A stretch of DNA of 64,000 bases from Chitinophaga fulva. Lineage in GTDB: Bacteria > Bacteroidota > Bacteroidia > Chitinophagales > Chitinophagaceae. Both the position numbers and the translations under genes were made by a program. The notes below the pieces were generated by a model. The model ran no database searches. It was not told where the DNA came from and worked only from the letters and a program-made list of their open reading frames with translations. The stretch lies in NCBI RefSeq assembly GCF_012927205.1, contig NZ_JABBGC010000001.1, forward strand, positions 3,968,810 to 4,032,809, given 5' to 3'. How positions within the stretch are numbered: the first letter of the stretch is position 1; every line of letters begins with the position of its first letter. Below are positions 23,501 to 31,062 of the stretch, one piece after another.

Positions 23501-24388
23501 ATGATAAATTTTGAATGGTTCCGCACTTTTAAGGCTATTTATCAGACAGGCACGCTTACCGGCGCTGCACAGGAATTACTGATATCACAGCCTAACGTAA
23601 GCCAGCACCTGGCTGGGCTGGAGGCTTATATCTGTCATCCTTTGTTTGAAAGACAGCCGCGCCGCATGGTGCCCACTGATTATGGCAAACTGCTGTATAC
23701 GGAAGTCATTGATGCGGTAGAGAAACTGGAAAAAGTGGAGCTGGACTTCCGCAATACCAGTGCGTGGGAGGTGCCGCTTACCTGTGTGGGGGCGTCGAAA
23801 GAATTTTTTCAGGCAGTCATAGCACCGCGTATCAGTCAGTCGGACGCGAATTTCATTTTCGAATTTGGCGACCCTAAAGCCTTGCTGGAAAAGGTGATCA
23901 GAAAGGATATGTATTTTACGCTGACGACCGTCTGCGGCCAGGAGAAAAACATCGTATATGACCCGGTGCTGGAAGAGCGGTTTGTATTGGTGGGCAACGC
24001 CGGACTGGATGATACTGCCTTCCGGAAGGCGGTCCGGAAAAAAGACAACGCAGCGGCGGAAGCCTGGCTATACGACCAAACCTGGTATGCCTACAGCAGT
24101 GATATCCCACCTGTACGCCGTTTCTGGCAGGAGAATTTCCATAAGCGCCCGCAGATAAAGCCCCGTTTTGTGATACCAGACTACGACGCTATCCTGAAAG
24201 CGCTGGCGGCCGGCACCGGTGTCGCCATCGTGTCGGACTATCTCGTGAAAGACTATCTGCGCAGAAAAGAACTGAAACAGCTCTGGACAGACGCTGAAAC
24301 ATCCTCTCAGACCATTTACCTGGCCTATGATAAAACATGCGTTACTACCCGGCAACTACAGCAGGTAAAAGCCTTGTTGCATTTGTAG
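23501..24388 (+). CDS. LysR-family transcriptional regulator
   Basis: A 295-residue regulator. The winged helix is at the N-terminus (FRTFKAIYQTGTLTGAAQELLISQPNVSQHLAGLEAYICHPLFERQPRRM); residues about 90-290 are the periplasmic-binding-like effector domain, with CVGASKEFFQAVIAPRI and the hinge/last strands ALAAGTGVAIVSDYLV. It is transcribed away from the serine hydrolase gene, the common arrangement for a regulator and its target. Inducer unknown. Confidence 0.92.
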   Translation: MINFEWFRTFKAIYQTGTLTGAAQELLISQPNVSQHLAGLEAYICHPLFERQPRRMVPTDYGKLLYTEVIDAVEKLEKVELDFRNTSAWEVPLTCVGASKEFFQAVIAPRISQSDANFIFEFGDPKALLEKVIRKDMYFTLTTVCGQEKNIVYDPVLEERFVLVGNAGLDDTAFRKAVRKKDNAAAEAWLYDQTWYAYSSDIPPVRRFWQENFHKRPQIKPRFVIPDYDAILKALAAGTGVAIVSDYLVKDYLRRKELKQLWTDAETSSQTIYLAYDKTCVTTRQLQQVKALLHL

Positions 24389-24566
24389 GTCCTATTGGTT
24401 ATTATTGTTCTGCAAAATAGAAGCAGCGTCCGTATGTCCAGCGTTAGTGAATGGCAAACGAGCATTTCCCGTTATGATGATAAGAGGTCTTCGCCTATTT
24501 GTTCCGGTATTTTTATGACCGGCTGCTGCCCTTCTGCGAACAACAATATGATAGGCTTATAAAATA

Positions 24567-25640
24567 ATGCTTATGTACCGTACAGTATGGCTAACGGTGG
24601 CGTATATACTCATGGTCGCCACCCTGTTTGCCCAGCACAATGCACAACGTGCCGGCCTGCTACAGGCGGCGGTTGACAAACACCTGTATGAACCGCGTAC
24701 CGGTCTTTACATCCAGACCAGCGACCCGGCTAAGAACCATAATCCCCATGCCGACCTGTGGGGGCTTTGTGCGTTGGTACAAGCTGCCAATGAAATGGAG
24801 GGGCTGAATCCCGGAAAAGTTTATCTGAAGCCGGTAGTGAAAGCCATTGATCAGTATTATGACCCGGTTCCGCCTGCGCCGGGATATGCGTCGTATGTGG
24901 TAAAGGAAAGGCGGGAAGACCGTTACTACGATGATAACCAGTGGATAGGCATCGCTTACCTCGATGCTTTTGCCCGCACCCGACAGCGGACTTACCTCGA
25001 TAAAGGCGCGGAAATTTACCGGTTTATGATGACCGGCTTCGATACCGTGAGTGGAGGAGGCTTGTATTGGAAAGAAGGTGATAAGACAACTAAAAACACT
25101 TGCTCCAATGGTCCGGGTATACTGCTGGCTTTGCAGTTGTACGAAGCCACGCATAAGAAAACATACCTTGACACCGCTTTGCTGCTGTATCATTGGACGA
25201 ACGAACATTTGCGGAATGCCAGTGGCGTATTCTGGGATGCGCTCAAGCCATTGGAGAACAACCGTATCGATTCTGCTACCTATACCTATAACAGTGGTAC
25301 CATGCTGGAAGCGAATGTGAAGCTGTACCGTATCACGCGGCAGCCAGAGTACCTGGAAGAAGCGCAGCAGATAGCAGCGGGTACGCTACAGCGGTTCTAC
25401 CGGGATGGCCGGTTTCATTCCTCGTATTGGTTCAATGCCGTGCTGTTGCGAGGGTACCTGGCCCTTTACCGGGAGGACAAGGACAAGCGGTACGTAGATG
25501 CCATGCAGACTTACGCCGACAAGGTATGGGAGGAAGACCGGGACGCTGGTAGCAATATGCTGGGAAAACGGCCGGAGAAGGAGTTACTGGGACAGGCGGG
25601 TATGATGGAGATTTACGCCCGGCTGGCGACGCTTAAATAA
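24567..25640 (+). CDS. Glycoside hydrolase family 76-like protein (alpha-1,6-mannanase type)
   Basis: A 357-residue exported protein with signal peptide (VWLTVAYILMVATLFAQ) and an (alpha/alpha)6-barrel pattern. RYYDDNQWIGIAYLDAFARTRQ carries the adjacent Asp pair that is catalytic in GH76 enzymes, and GGGLYWKEGD, TYTYNSGTMLEANVKLY and HSSYWFNAVLLRGYLALY fit later helices of the barrel. GH76 enzymes cleave alpha-1,6-mannan backbones such as those of fungal cell walls. It is an isolated gene without SusC/SusD neighbours. A GH88/105-like or other six-helix barrel is the alternative, but the DD pair favours GH76. Confidence 0.82.
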   Translation: MLMYRTVWLTVAYILMVATLFAQHNAQRAGLLQAAVDKHLYEPRTGLYIQTSDPAKNHNPHADLWGLCALVQAANEMEGLNPGKVYLKPVVKAIDQYYDPVPPAPGYASYVVKERREDRYYDDNQWIGIAYLDAFARTRQRTYLDKGAEIYRFMMTGFDTVSGGGLYWKEGDKTTKNTCSNGPGILLALQLYEATHKKTYLDTALLLYHWTNEHLRNASGVFWDALKPLENNRIDSATYTYNSGTMLEANVKLYRITRQPEYLEEAQQIAAGTLQRFYRDGRFHSSYWFNAVLLRGYLALYREDKDKRYVDAMQTYADKVWEEDRDAGSNMLGKRPEKELLGQAGMMEIYARLATLK

Positions 25641-25665
25641 TCCGATGGTTTCATGACAAAATAAT

Positions 25666-25700
25666 AAGCCACGCTGGTAAACACCAGTGCGGCTTTTCCT
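25666..25700. terminator. Terminator between convergent genes
   Basis: A 13-bp stem (25666-25678 with 25683-25695, one mismatch and one G-U pair, loop AAAC) ending GGCTTTTCCT, between the GH76-like gene and the convergent baeRF gene. Confidence 0.7.
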
Positions 25701-25721
25701 GTTGTTGTCGTTGTCGTATGA

Positions 25722-26774
25722 TTAAAATCTTGTAACCAAAGCAATGCCCTGGTAGTTGTCCAGGGCGTTTTCGTCGAGAAATACCACGTTCCCGCCTTTA
25801 TGCAGCACGGTGTCGATGACCGGCAGCGTTACGTCCGTAGAGCCGTTGCCGTTACCCAGACTGATGATGCCTTTGTCGATGTGGCCGGTAGGAAGGTAGG
25901 TCTGCTCGATATAGAGCGTATCTGCCTGCCCGTTTTCTGCGGCGGTATAGATATCGTTCAGGTCTACCAGCAGGCGTTGTGCAGATTGTGCTGCGTTGAT
26001 GGCCTGCATGGCGGTATCCTGTTTCCCGGCAATGTATTGTTGAATGACCGGGAAAGTCACTTTTGCGATTTCCGGGTCGGAAGTGTCGTCAAAGCTACCG
26101 TGATGGGTACCCACTACCAGTCCCTTGATGTCCATTATTTCCTGGTAAAAGACGAGGTTTCTTTCCTCTCCCAGTATAATCACCGGCAGCGGATTCTCTT
26201 CATAATATTTTTTAAATCGTTTATCCGCCGTGTTAAAGAACTCTTTCAGGAGGTTGTCCACGACCAGGTCCTGTTGCAGGCGCATGGGATCGGTGGTGTA
26301 ATAATGATTGAGATACGGGAAATCCTCATTTTTCACCTCTTGTACTATTTTATCATTGAAAGCTTCCAGCAGCCGTATTTTCTGACGGGAAACGGAGATG
26401 ATATAATAGTGCTCACTTTGCTGGACGGCTTTGAGCAGGGGGCGGATCTCGAAGCGGTCGCCGATTACGTACCGGTCGGTAGTGACGATGGGCAGGCGTT
26501 TCACCAGGAGGAAATCCGCACTGGCGAAGATGACCAGCGTATCCAGGTTATAGTCGTGATTGATGGACTTTTCGGTTTCTTTTATTTTATCGAGTACAGG
26601 CCATACGATCCGTTTGTCGAACTGTTCATATAGCTCTTTTTCCACCTCTGCGATAAGGTTTTTGAGGTGGATGCTGTCCTGTTTATTGTCGGGGAAGGTG
26701 CGGTGAGTAGACAGCAGGATGGTAACTGCCGGGGTGCCGGTGTACTGGCTTAAGTTGATCAATGCTTGTTCCAT
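25722..26774 (-). CDS. Bacterial eRF1-like protein (baeRF family)
   Basis: A 350-residue cytoplasmic protein with the layout of bacterial archaeo-eukaryotic release-factor homologues. The N-terminal strand VTILLSTHRTFPDNKQDSIHLKNLI and helix, a middle part with LVIFASADFLLVKRLPI and YYIISVSRQKIRLLEAF (eRF1 domain 2-like), and a C-terminal part with NPLPVIILGEERNLVFYQEI, VVGTHHGSFDD and FLDENALDNYQGIALVTRF (eRF1 domain 3-like Rossmann unit) are seen. There is no eRF1 domain 1 and no GGQ motif, so peptidyl-tRNA hydrolysis is unlikely. The family is thought to act in stress or ribosome-related processes; function is not established. Confidence 0.65.
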   Translation of the reverse strand: MEQALINLSQYTGTPAVTILLSTHRTFPDNKQDSIHLKNLIAEVEKELYEQFDKRIVWPVLDKIKETEKSINHDYNLDTLVIFASADFLLVKRLPIVTTDRYVIGDRFEIRPLLKAVQQSEHYYIISVSRQKIRLLEAFNDKIVQEVKNEDFPYLNHYYTTDPMRLQQDLVVDNLLKEFFNTADKRFKKYYEENPLPVIILGEERNLVFYQEIMDIKGLVVGTHHGSFDDTSDPEIAKVTFPVIQQYIAGKQDTAMQAINAAQSAQRLLVDLNDIYTAAENGQADTLYIEQTYLPTGHIDKGIISLGNGNGSTDVTLPVIDTVLHKGGNVVFLDENALDNYQGIALVTRF

Positions 26775-26882
26775 AATGTCCTCCTGTTTTTTCTGGTGTT
26801 GAACAATCCGCGATGGGTAATGTTGCCCCTGCGTTTACAATGCAAAAATGCGATGAAACGCGCACCTGAAAAATGACAGGGG

Positions 26883-27509
26883 TCAGTTTATGCCCTGATG
26901 TTTGTCAGCCTGTTGTCTTCCTTTAGCCGTAAGGTAGGGGTAGAACTGGTTGAACAGCACCTCACCGTAGTACTGGACGGCTTTTTTGCCTTTGAGCTGC
27001 ATTTTTATTTCATTGTGCGACAGGGCAAAGTCGGCCATGATATATTGCTGGGTGATGAGGTTTTTCCAGATATAGGGAGGAATGTCATCGCGGAAGATGC
27101 CTTCTTTGATGAGGGTGTTGAACAGGAGGAGGAATTGTTCTTCGCGGGCTTTGTCCCAGCTGTTGTAGAGTGTTTTGACTTCCGGTACGCGGCGGGTCAC
27201 TTCCACGAAGTGGAGGAAGATGAAGCGGTATTGCCAGATATGTTCCATGAGTATTTCCACCCACTGCCGGAAGTGTTCCAGTGTCACCTGCCCGATGTTT
27301 TCTCCTTGTGTAAAAACGCGGGAGAAGCCATCGTTGAGCTCATTGAAGAGCACGAGGATGATATCGTTGGTGTTTTTGTAGTGGTACTGGAGGTTGCCGT
27401 GGCTGATGTCCAGTTCTTTGGCGATATGCCGTATGGTGATGGCATCGATGCCCTGTTCGTTGAACAATTTGAGGGCCGCTTTCCGTATTTTCTCTTTTGT
27501 GTCTACCAT
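26883..27509 (-). CDS. TetR-family transcriptional repressor
   Basis: A 208-residue regulator from ATG at 27509 (MVDTKEKIRKAALKLF). The frame is open nine codons further, but that extension overlaps a perfect palindrome that looks like the operator, so the internal start is more likely. The helix-turn-helix is ITIRHIAKELDISHGNLQYHYKN; the C-terminal part with HFRQWVEILMEHIWQYRFIFLHFVEVTRR is a helical ligand/dimer domain of the kind found in PF13972-like members. The likely target gene is not obvious: its neighbours are the baeRF gene downstream and the CBM6-like gene divergent from it. Confidence 0.87.
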   Translation of the reverse strand: MVDTKEKIRKAALKLFNEQGIDAITIRHIAKELDISHGNLQYHYKNTNDIILVLFNELNDGFSRVFTQGENIGQVTLEHFRQWVEILMEHIWQYRFIFLHFVEVTRRVPEVKTLYNSWDKAREEQFLLLFNTLIKEGIFRDDIPPYIWKNLITQQYIMADFALSHNEIKMQLKGKKAVQYYGEVLFNQFYPYLTAKGRQQADKHQGIN

Positions 27510-27510
27510 T

Positions 27511-27524
27511 AGTACAAATGTACT
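27511..27524. promoter_or_regulatory. Candidate TetR operator
   Basis: AGTACAAATGTACT, a perfect 6-bp inverted repeat with a 2-nt centre, ends 2 nt before the chosen TetR start codon. Position and symmetry fit autorepression. Confidence 0.6.
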
Positions 27525-27658
27525 ATTTTTTTCCACTGATATTATTTTATGTGTTCATTATGATATAATATTACATAATTCCTTAATTTTAAGTTTTTCA
27601 TTATTTTTCAGGGCGGGAAATGTTCCCGTTGTGTTAAACGATAAACCTATCCTAACCT

Positions 27659-28063
27659 ATGAGGCTGTTGTTGTTTCTGGTTTTTGCCTTCGTGCAGTTG
27701 ACTGTCAGTGGACAGACGGCGGCGCCGACGGCTAAAAAAGGAAACCGCGCAACGGAGTTCCAGATGAAGGAGGGGAGTTACCTGGCGTTTGCACAAGTAA
27801 ATCTTAGTATGGGCGAAATTGGTTTCCGGGTGGAAGTAGCCTGTGAACATAAAAAGAGCGGCTCTAAGCTGGAGTTCCGTATAGACAAGCCCAAAGGCAA
27901 AGTTATTGGCACCCTTGATATTCCTTATACCGGCGATAGTACTTATGCGCTGAAGTTGACCGGCAACCTGCGTCATGCGGAAGGTATACACGATCTATAC
28001 CTTGTAGCCAAAGGGGGCGTGGCTTTCAGCGTTACCTCCTTCAGTTTTATCCACAATTATTAG
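27659..28063 (+). CDS. Small secreted CBM6-like carbohydrate-binding protein
   Basis: A 134-residue exported protein: signal peptide MRLLLFLVFAFVQLTVSGQ, then one beta-sandwich module. The order of strands, SGSKLEFRIDKPKGKVIGTLDIPYTG, YALKLTGNLRHAEGIHDLYLVAKGG and a final FSVTSFSFIHN, follows the C-terminal half of family 6 carbohydrate-binding modules (L-D-x-P-x-G-x-x-I-G, then G-x-H-D-L-Y-L-V-F-x-G, then the last F-x-F strand). It has no catalytic domain, so it may be a stand-alone glycan binder. Confidence 0.72.
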   Translation: MRLLLFLVFAFVQLTVSGQTAAPTAKKGNRATEFQMKEGSYLAFAQVNLSMGEIGFRVEVACEHKKSGSKLEFRIDKPKGKVIGTLDIPYTGDSTYALKLTGNLRHAEGIHDLYLVAKGGVAFSVTSFSFIHNY

Positions 28064-28104
28064 TATATCCTTTCCCGTTAGTTTGAAAAAAAATTGACTT
28101 TTTG

Positions 28105-28135
28105 TTTGGAGAATTAAAATGAGTGCTTATCTTTG
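28105..28135 (+). promoter_or_regulatory. Promoter of the tRNA-Leu gene
   Basis: TTTG at 28105-28108, 19 nt, then TATCTTTG at 28128-28135: an exact match to the Bacteroidota -33/-7 consensus, 25 nt before the tRNA. Confidence 0.75.
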
Positions 28136-28159
28136 CGCTCCCTGATCACAATATCAGTT

Positions 28160-28243
28160 GCCCAGATGGCGAAATTGGTAGACGCACTGTGTTCAGGTCG
28201 CAGCGCCTGCAAGGGTGTGCTGGTTCGAATCCAGTTCTGGGCA
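28160..28243 (+). tRNA. tRNA-Leu (anticodon CAG)
   Basis: An 84-nt class II tRNA. Acceptor stem GCCCAGA pairs with TCTGGGC (28236-28242) plus discriminator A at 28243. D-arm GCG/CGC with TTGGTAGA loop, anticodon stem CTGTG/CGCAG with loop TTCAGGT (anticodon CAG), a long variable arm, and T-arm CTGGTTCGAATCCAG. CCA is not encoded. Tyrosine-recombinase elements often use leucine tRNA 3' ends as targets, and a near-copy of this 3' end is found at 43008-43026. Confidence 0.96.
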
Positions 28244-28251
28244 CTTAAATT

Positions 28252-28291
28252 AAAAGGCTTGTAAGTTGATGCTTACAAGCCTTTTTTATTT
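28252..28291 (+). terminator. Terminator of tRNA-Leu
   Basis: A 14-bp perfect stem (28252-28265 with 28272-28285, loop TTGATG) ending in T6. The arm AAAAGGCTTGTAA and the 19-nt end 28273-28291 recur exactly at 51870-51882 and 51890-51908. Confidence 0.85.
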
Positions 28292-28420
28292 AGTCAAGTA
28301 TCGTTTTTTACGACACAAATTTGACACCTCAAATGACACCCCACTAATAGGATATCCTCGCGTCACCCTCAATATATATAAAGGGTCTCTGGTTATGCGC
28401 TGGTAGATAGGACGTAGTTG

Positions 28421-29341
28421 TTAAAATGCGCCAAGAATAGCATCTGTGTAGGCTTTATTTACATTGCCGGCATAAATCATGACACCTGCTTTGTCTGGTG
28501 AAGGATGCCACTGCGCGTGGCTAATGGCGGAAGATTGGTTGTTATAGTCATGCGACATACCATCCATTACTTTGGCATTGCCCAATGTAGCAGCCCAGTA
28601 ATTGAAACGGGAGTTGTTGTCGCTGAAGTAAGCCATGTCCATTATAAAGTTCATGTAATTAGTGAGGGCCGGGTCCCTGAAAGCAGGTCCGGGTTCACCA
28701 CCGGAGTATACGGCGCCGGTATAGATTTTGGAGCCGCTGGCTGAAGATAACGGACCAAAATATTTACCCAGTTCTTTGATCATGTTGCGATAATTTGAAT
28801 TATCATAAGCGCCATGTTCAACATCCAGGGATATACCGTCAAGCCCAACCTTATTTACGCAATTATTAATAAACGAGGCAAACTGGGTATACGTATATGG
28901 CGTACCGTTATAGGTAGTAAATGGGGTACTTGTACTCCATGAGGCAGCATCATCTACGTTCATCAATACCTTAACACCCCGGGCGCGTAGTGCCTGGATG
29001 TCGGCTAATATCTGTTTTTTTGACTTATAGATGCTGTTTACCATCCATCCGGTGTTATAATTTACGGTATCTGCCAGTTCCCATAGTGTACCTTCAAATA
29101 CAATCACGATATTGGCCTGGTCGGTGAAGTTGACAAGGGACTTGTAACTCTGATTGACCGGCGTAGCATCGAAAGTATAATAGGCTACTTTGTTTCTGCC
29201 GGCAGGAGGCAGCGCACGCGGGCTTGTTTCAACTGTGGCTTTGCTGCTAACAGGATCAATCTTGCTCTCATTTTTTGTACAAGCGCTAAGCCCTACCAAT
29301 AATATCATTGATAGTGTTGCTACAGAATGCTGAATTTTCAT
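28421..29341 (-). CDS. GH18-type endo-beta-N-acetylglucosaminidase-like lipoprotein
   Basis: A 306-residue lipoprotein (lipobox LVGLSAC). The TIM-barrel strand 4 motif is KVGLDGISLDVEHGAYD, a variant of the GH18 D-x-x-D-x-D-x-E signature ending in the catalytic Glu; RARGVKVLMNVDDAASW is strand 3 and FIMDMAYFSDNN strand 6. It resembles EndoF/EndoH-like enzymes and not long chitinases. It is the last gene of a sigma/FecR/SusC/SusD/GH18 locus, so a role in cutting N-glycans or chitin-like oligosaccharides at the surface for the SusC/SusD pair is likely. One motif position (Ser where Asp is common) is unusual and may alter the substrate-assisted mechanism. Confidence 0.75.
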   Translation of the reverse strand: MKIQHSVATLSMILLVGLSACTKNESKIDPVSSKATVETSPRALPPAGRNKVAYYTFDATPVNQSYKSLVNFTDQANIVIVFEGTLWELADTVNYNTGWMVNSIYKSKKQILADIQALRARGVKVLMNVDDAASWSTSTPFTTYNGTPYTYTQFASFINNCVNKVGLDGISLDVEHGAYDNSNYRNMIKELGKYFGPLSSASGSKIYTGAVYSGGEPGPAFRDPALTNYMNFIMDMAYFSDNNSRFNYWAATLGNAKVMDGMSHDYNNQSSAISHAQWHPSPDKAGVMIYAGNVNKAYTDAILGAF

Positions 29342-29385
29342 AATGAGGAGGTTTTATGATGAATAAATAAAGGTGCAAAATGAGA

Positions 29386-31011
29386 TTACTTCTTACTGTC
29401 CCACCACAACCTTGTTTCACCGTTGTCTGGTCCGTTGAGTGTTTGTACGGCTCTGTCGTAACCCGGCTTGTTGTTCGATTGGTACTTACCCGGAATTGGC
29501 AGCCTGCGGATAAATTTTTTGATCAGGCCTCCGCTGTTGTTTACAACAACGGGGAACAATTTTGGATAACCGGTTCTTCTGAATTCCGTCCAGGCCTCTT
29601 GTCCGTCAGGATAGATGGCGATCCATTTTTGCGTAATGATACGTTCTAATTGTTGTTCAGGAGGAGCTGCATCATCCCACTTAATGGTAATGGTGCTAAG
29701 GTTGGAATCTTTTACAGGAACATCGTTGTTACCGGCCACCTGGGCTTTAGGATCAACATAGGGAGCTGCTGTAGAGGTATTGTCGTTTGCGTATCCAGCA
29801 GATGATCCGGCAGCCCACTCTTCAAAAGAGGCAGCGATGCCTTTGTTATAGTTATCTGCTTCATTTCCGGCATTGGCCCAGCCATTGAGGGCTGCTTCTG
29901 CCATCAGAAAATAGGTTTCTGCTGCGGAGGCCAGTTTTGCCTTTCCATCTTTAGGATCGAAATAATCACCGGAAGCTGCTTTGGCTAATGGGATGGAATA
30001 CCCTGAATACCGGGATTTATCATCAATGGCCACACCATTTCTGATGCCGATATATTTTCCTGCTACCGCAGGATCAGTAGCACGAGCGGCCATATGGGGC
30101 AGGCGGGGATCGTTATAACCGGTCAGGAAACTGACAAGCGGCGCACCTATACGGATATCGTCCCATCCAATAATTTCACTTATTGGATGACGCATCCCAA
30201 AATCTAGCAGTGCATTGGCGGAGTTGTCAGTGATAAGCCCGCCATTTGCGGGCGCCAGTGCCTTTTCACCTTGTATTCTTGCAGTAGCAGCATCTACATT
30301 ATTAATCCTGATCGCCAAACGCAGACGCAGGGTGTTTACCAGCTTTAACCAGTTGACGGCATTACCGCCATAAATGATATCCGCTTTGGTAAAAGCAGCT
30401 AATACTTTCTTTGATCCTGTAGTAAAGGGTTTTAGTAAGCTGACTGCATCATCAAGGTCTGCGAAGAAAGCCATATAGGCATCTTTCTGTGAATCATAAT
30501 CTACAGAGAGATCTGCATTGGCCTTACCAAATTTTGTGTAGATAACAGGCCCGAAGATATCTGAAGTCCGATGCAGCGCTAATACCTTAATGGTTTTAGC
30601 CATAGCATTTGTAAAGGCAAAATCAACGCCTTCATAGGTAGTCGTTAGTTTCGAATAATCGCTGAGGACCTGCAGTACATTGTTGTAGGCAACGTCCAGG
30701 ATAACGGTATTCCAGCCGTCCATCATGAAGTAGTTGGTGTTATTAATGCCGCCGTTAAATGGAGTGGGGGACATCATAAAACCGCTGTAGATATCAGCAT
30801 TTAGATTTTGCTGTACCTGGTAACTGCCTGAGCTCTGAATAGCTTTCTGTGCATTCTGCAACGGCAGGATAATCTGCTTGAAATCGGCTTTGAATACATC
30901 TTCTGTGATCCCTGCAGGATTAGTGTTCAATGACTCAAAATTTTTAGTACAGGCTGAGAACAGCATGGATGTTATTATCGCGTAACAGCTTTTATAAAAG
31001 TGGGTTTTCAT
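29386..31011 (-). CDS. SusD/RagB-like lipoprotein (SusD_2 type)
   Basis: A 541-residue surface lipoprotein (lipobox SMLFSAC, Cys near residue 21). The start CTKNFESLNTNPAGITEDVF is characteristic of the SusD-like_2 group, and LFMAEAAL-type TPR helices occur near 370 (ETYFLMAEAALNGWAN). The C-terminal IITQKWIAIYPDGQEAWTEFRRTGYPKLFP is the group's signature. It pairs with the SusC gene upstream and the GH18 gene downstream. Confidence 0.9.
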   Translation of the reverse strand: MKTHFYKSCYAIITSMLFSACTKNFESLNTNPAGITEDVFKADFKQIILPLQNAQKAIQSSGSYQVQQNLNADIYSGFMMSPTPFNGGINNTNYFMMDGWNTVILDVAYNNVLQVLSDYSKLTTTYEGVDFAFTNAMAKTIKVLALHRTSDIFGPVIYTKFGKANADLSVDYDSQKDAYMAFFADLDDAVSLLKPFTTGSKKVLAAFTKADIIYGGNAVNWLKLVNTLRLRLAIRINNVDAATARIQGEKALAPANGGLITDNSANALLDFGMRHPISEIIGWDDIRIGAPLVSFLTGYNDPRLPHMAARATDPAVAGKYIGIRNGVAIDDKSRYSGYSIPLAKAASGDYFDPKDGKAKLASAAETYFLMAEAALNGWANAGNEADNYNKGIAASFEEWAAGSSAGYANDNTSTAAPYVDPKAQVAGNNDVPVKDSNLSTITIKWDDAAPPEQQLERIITQKWIAIYPDGQEAWTEFRRTGYPKLFPVVVNNSGGLIKKFIRRLPIPGKYQSNNKPGYDRAVQTLNGPDNGETRLWWDSKK

Positions 31012-31062
31012 ATTAGTTCATTTTTAGAAAAAACAAAAGATCATTCATCGCGTCTAACACTG

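Noticed and set aside
25800..26633. A 277-codon plus-strand frame over the eRF1-like gene
   Set aside because: Antisense shadow of a gene with recognisable eRF1-like regions; no features of its own.
26898..27512. A 204-codon plus-strand frame over the TetR gene
   Set aside because: The minus strand encodes a complete TetR protein with a helix-turn-helix; the plus frame is its shadow.
28244..28420. An integrase gene or integrase start next to tRNA-Leu
   Set aside because: I translated both strands here and found no tyrosine recombinase motif or long frame; only short repeats remain.
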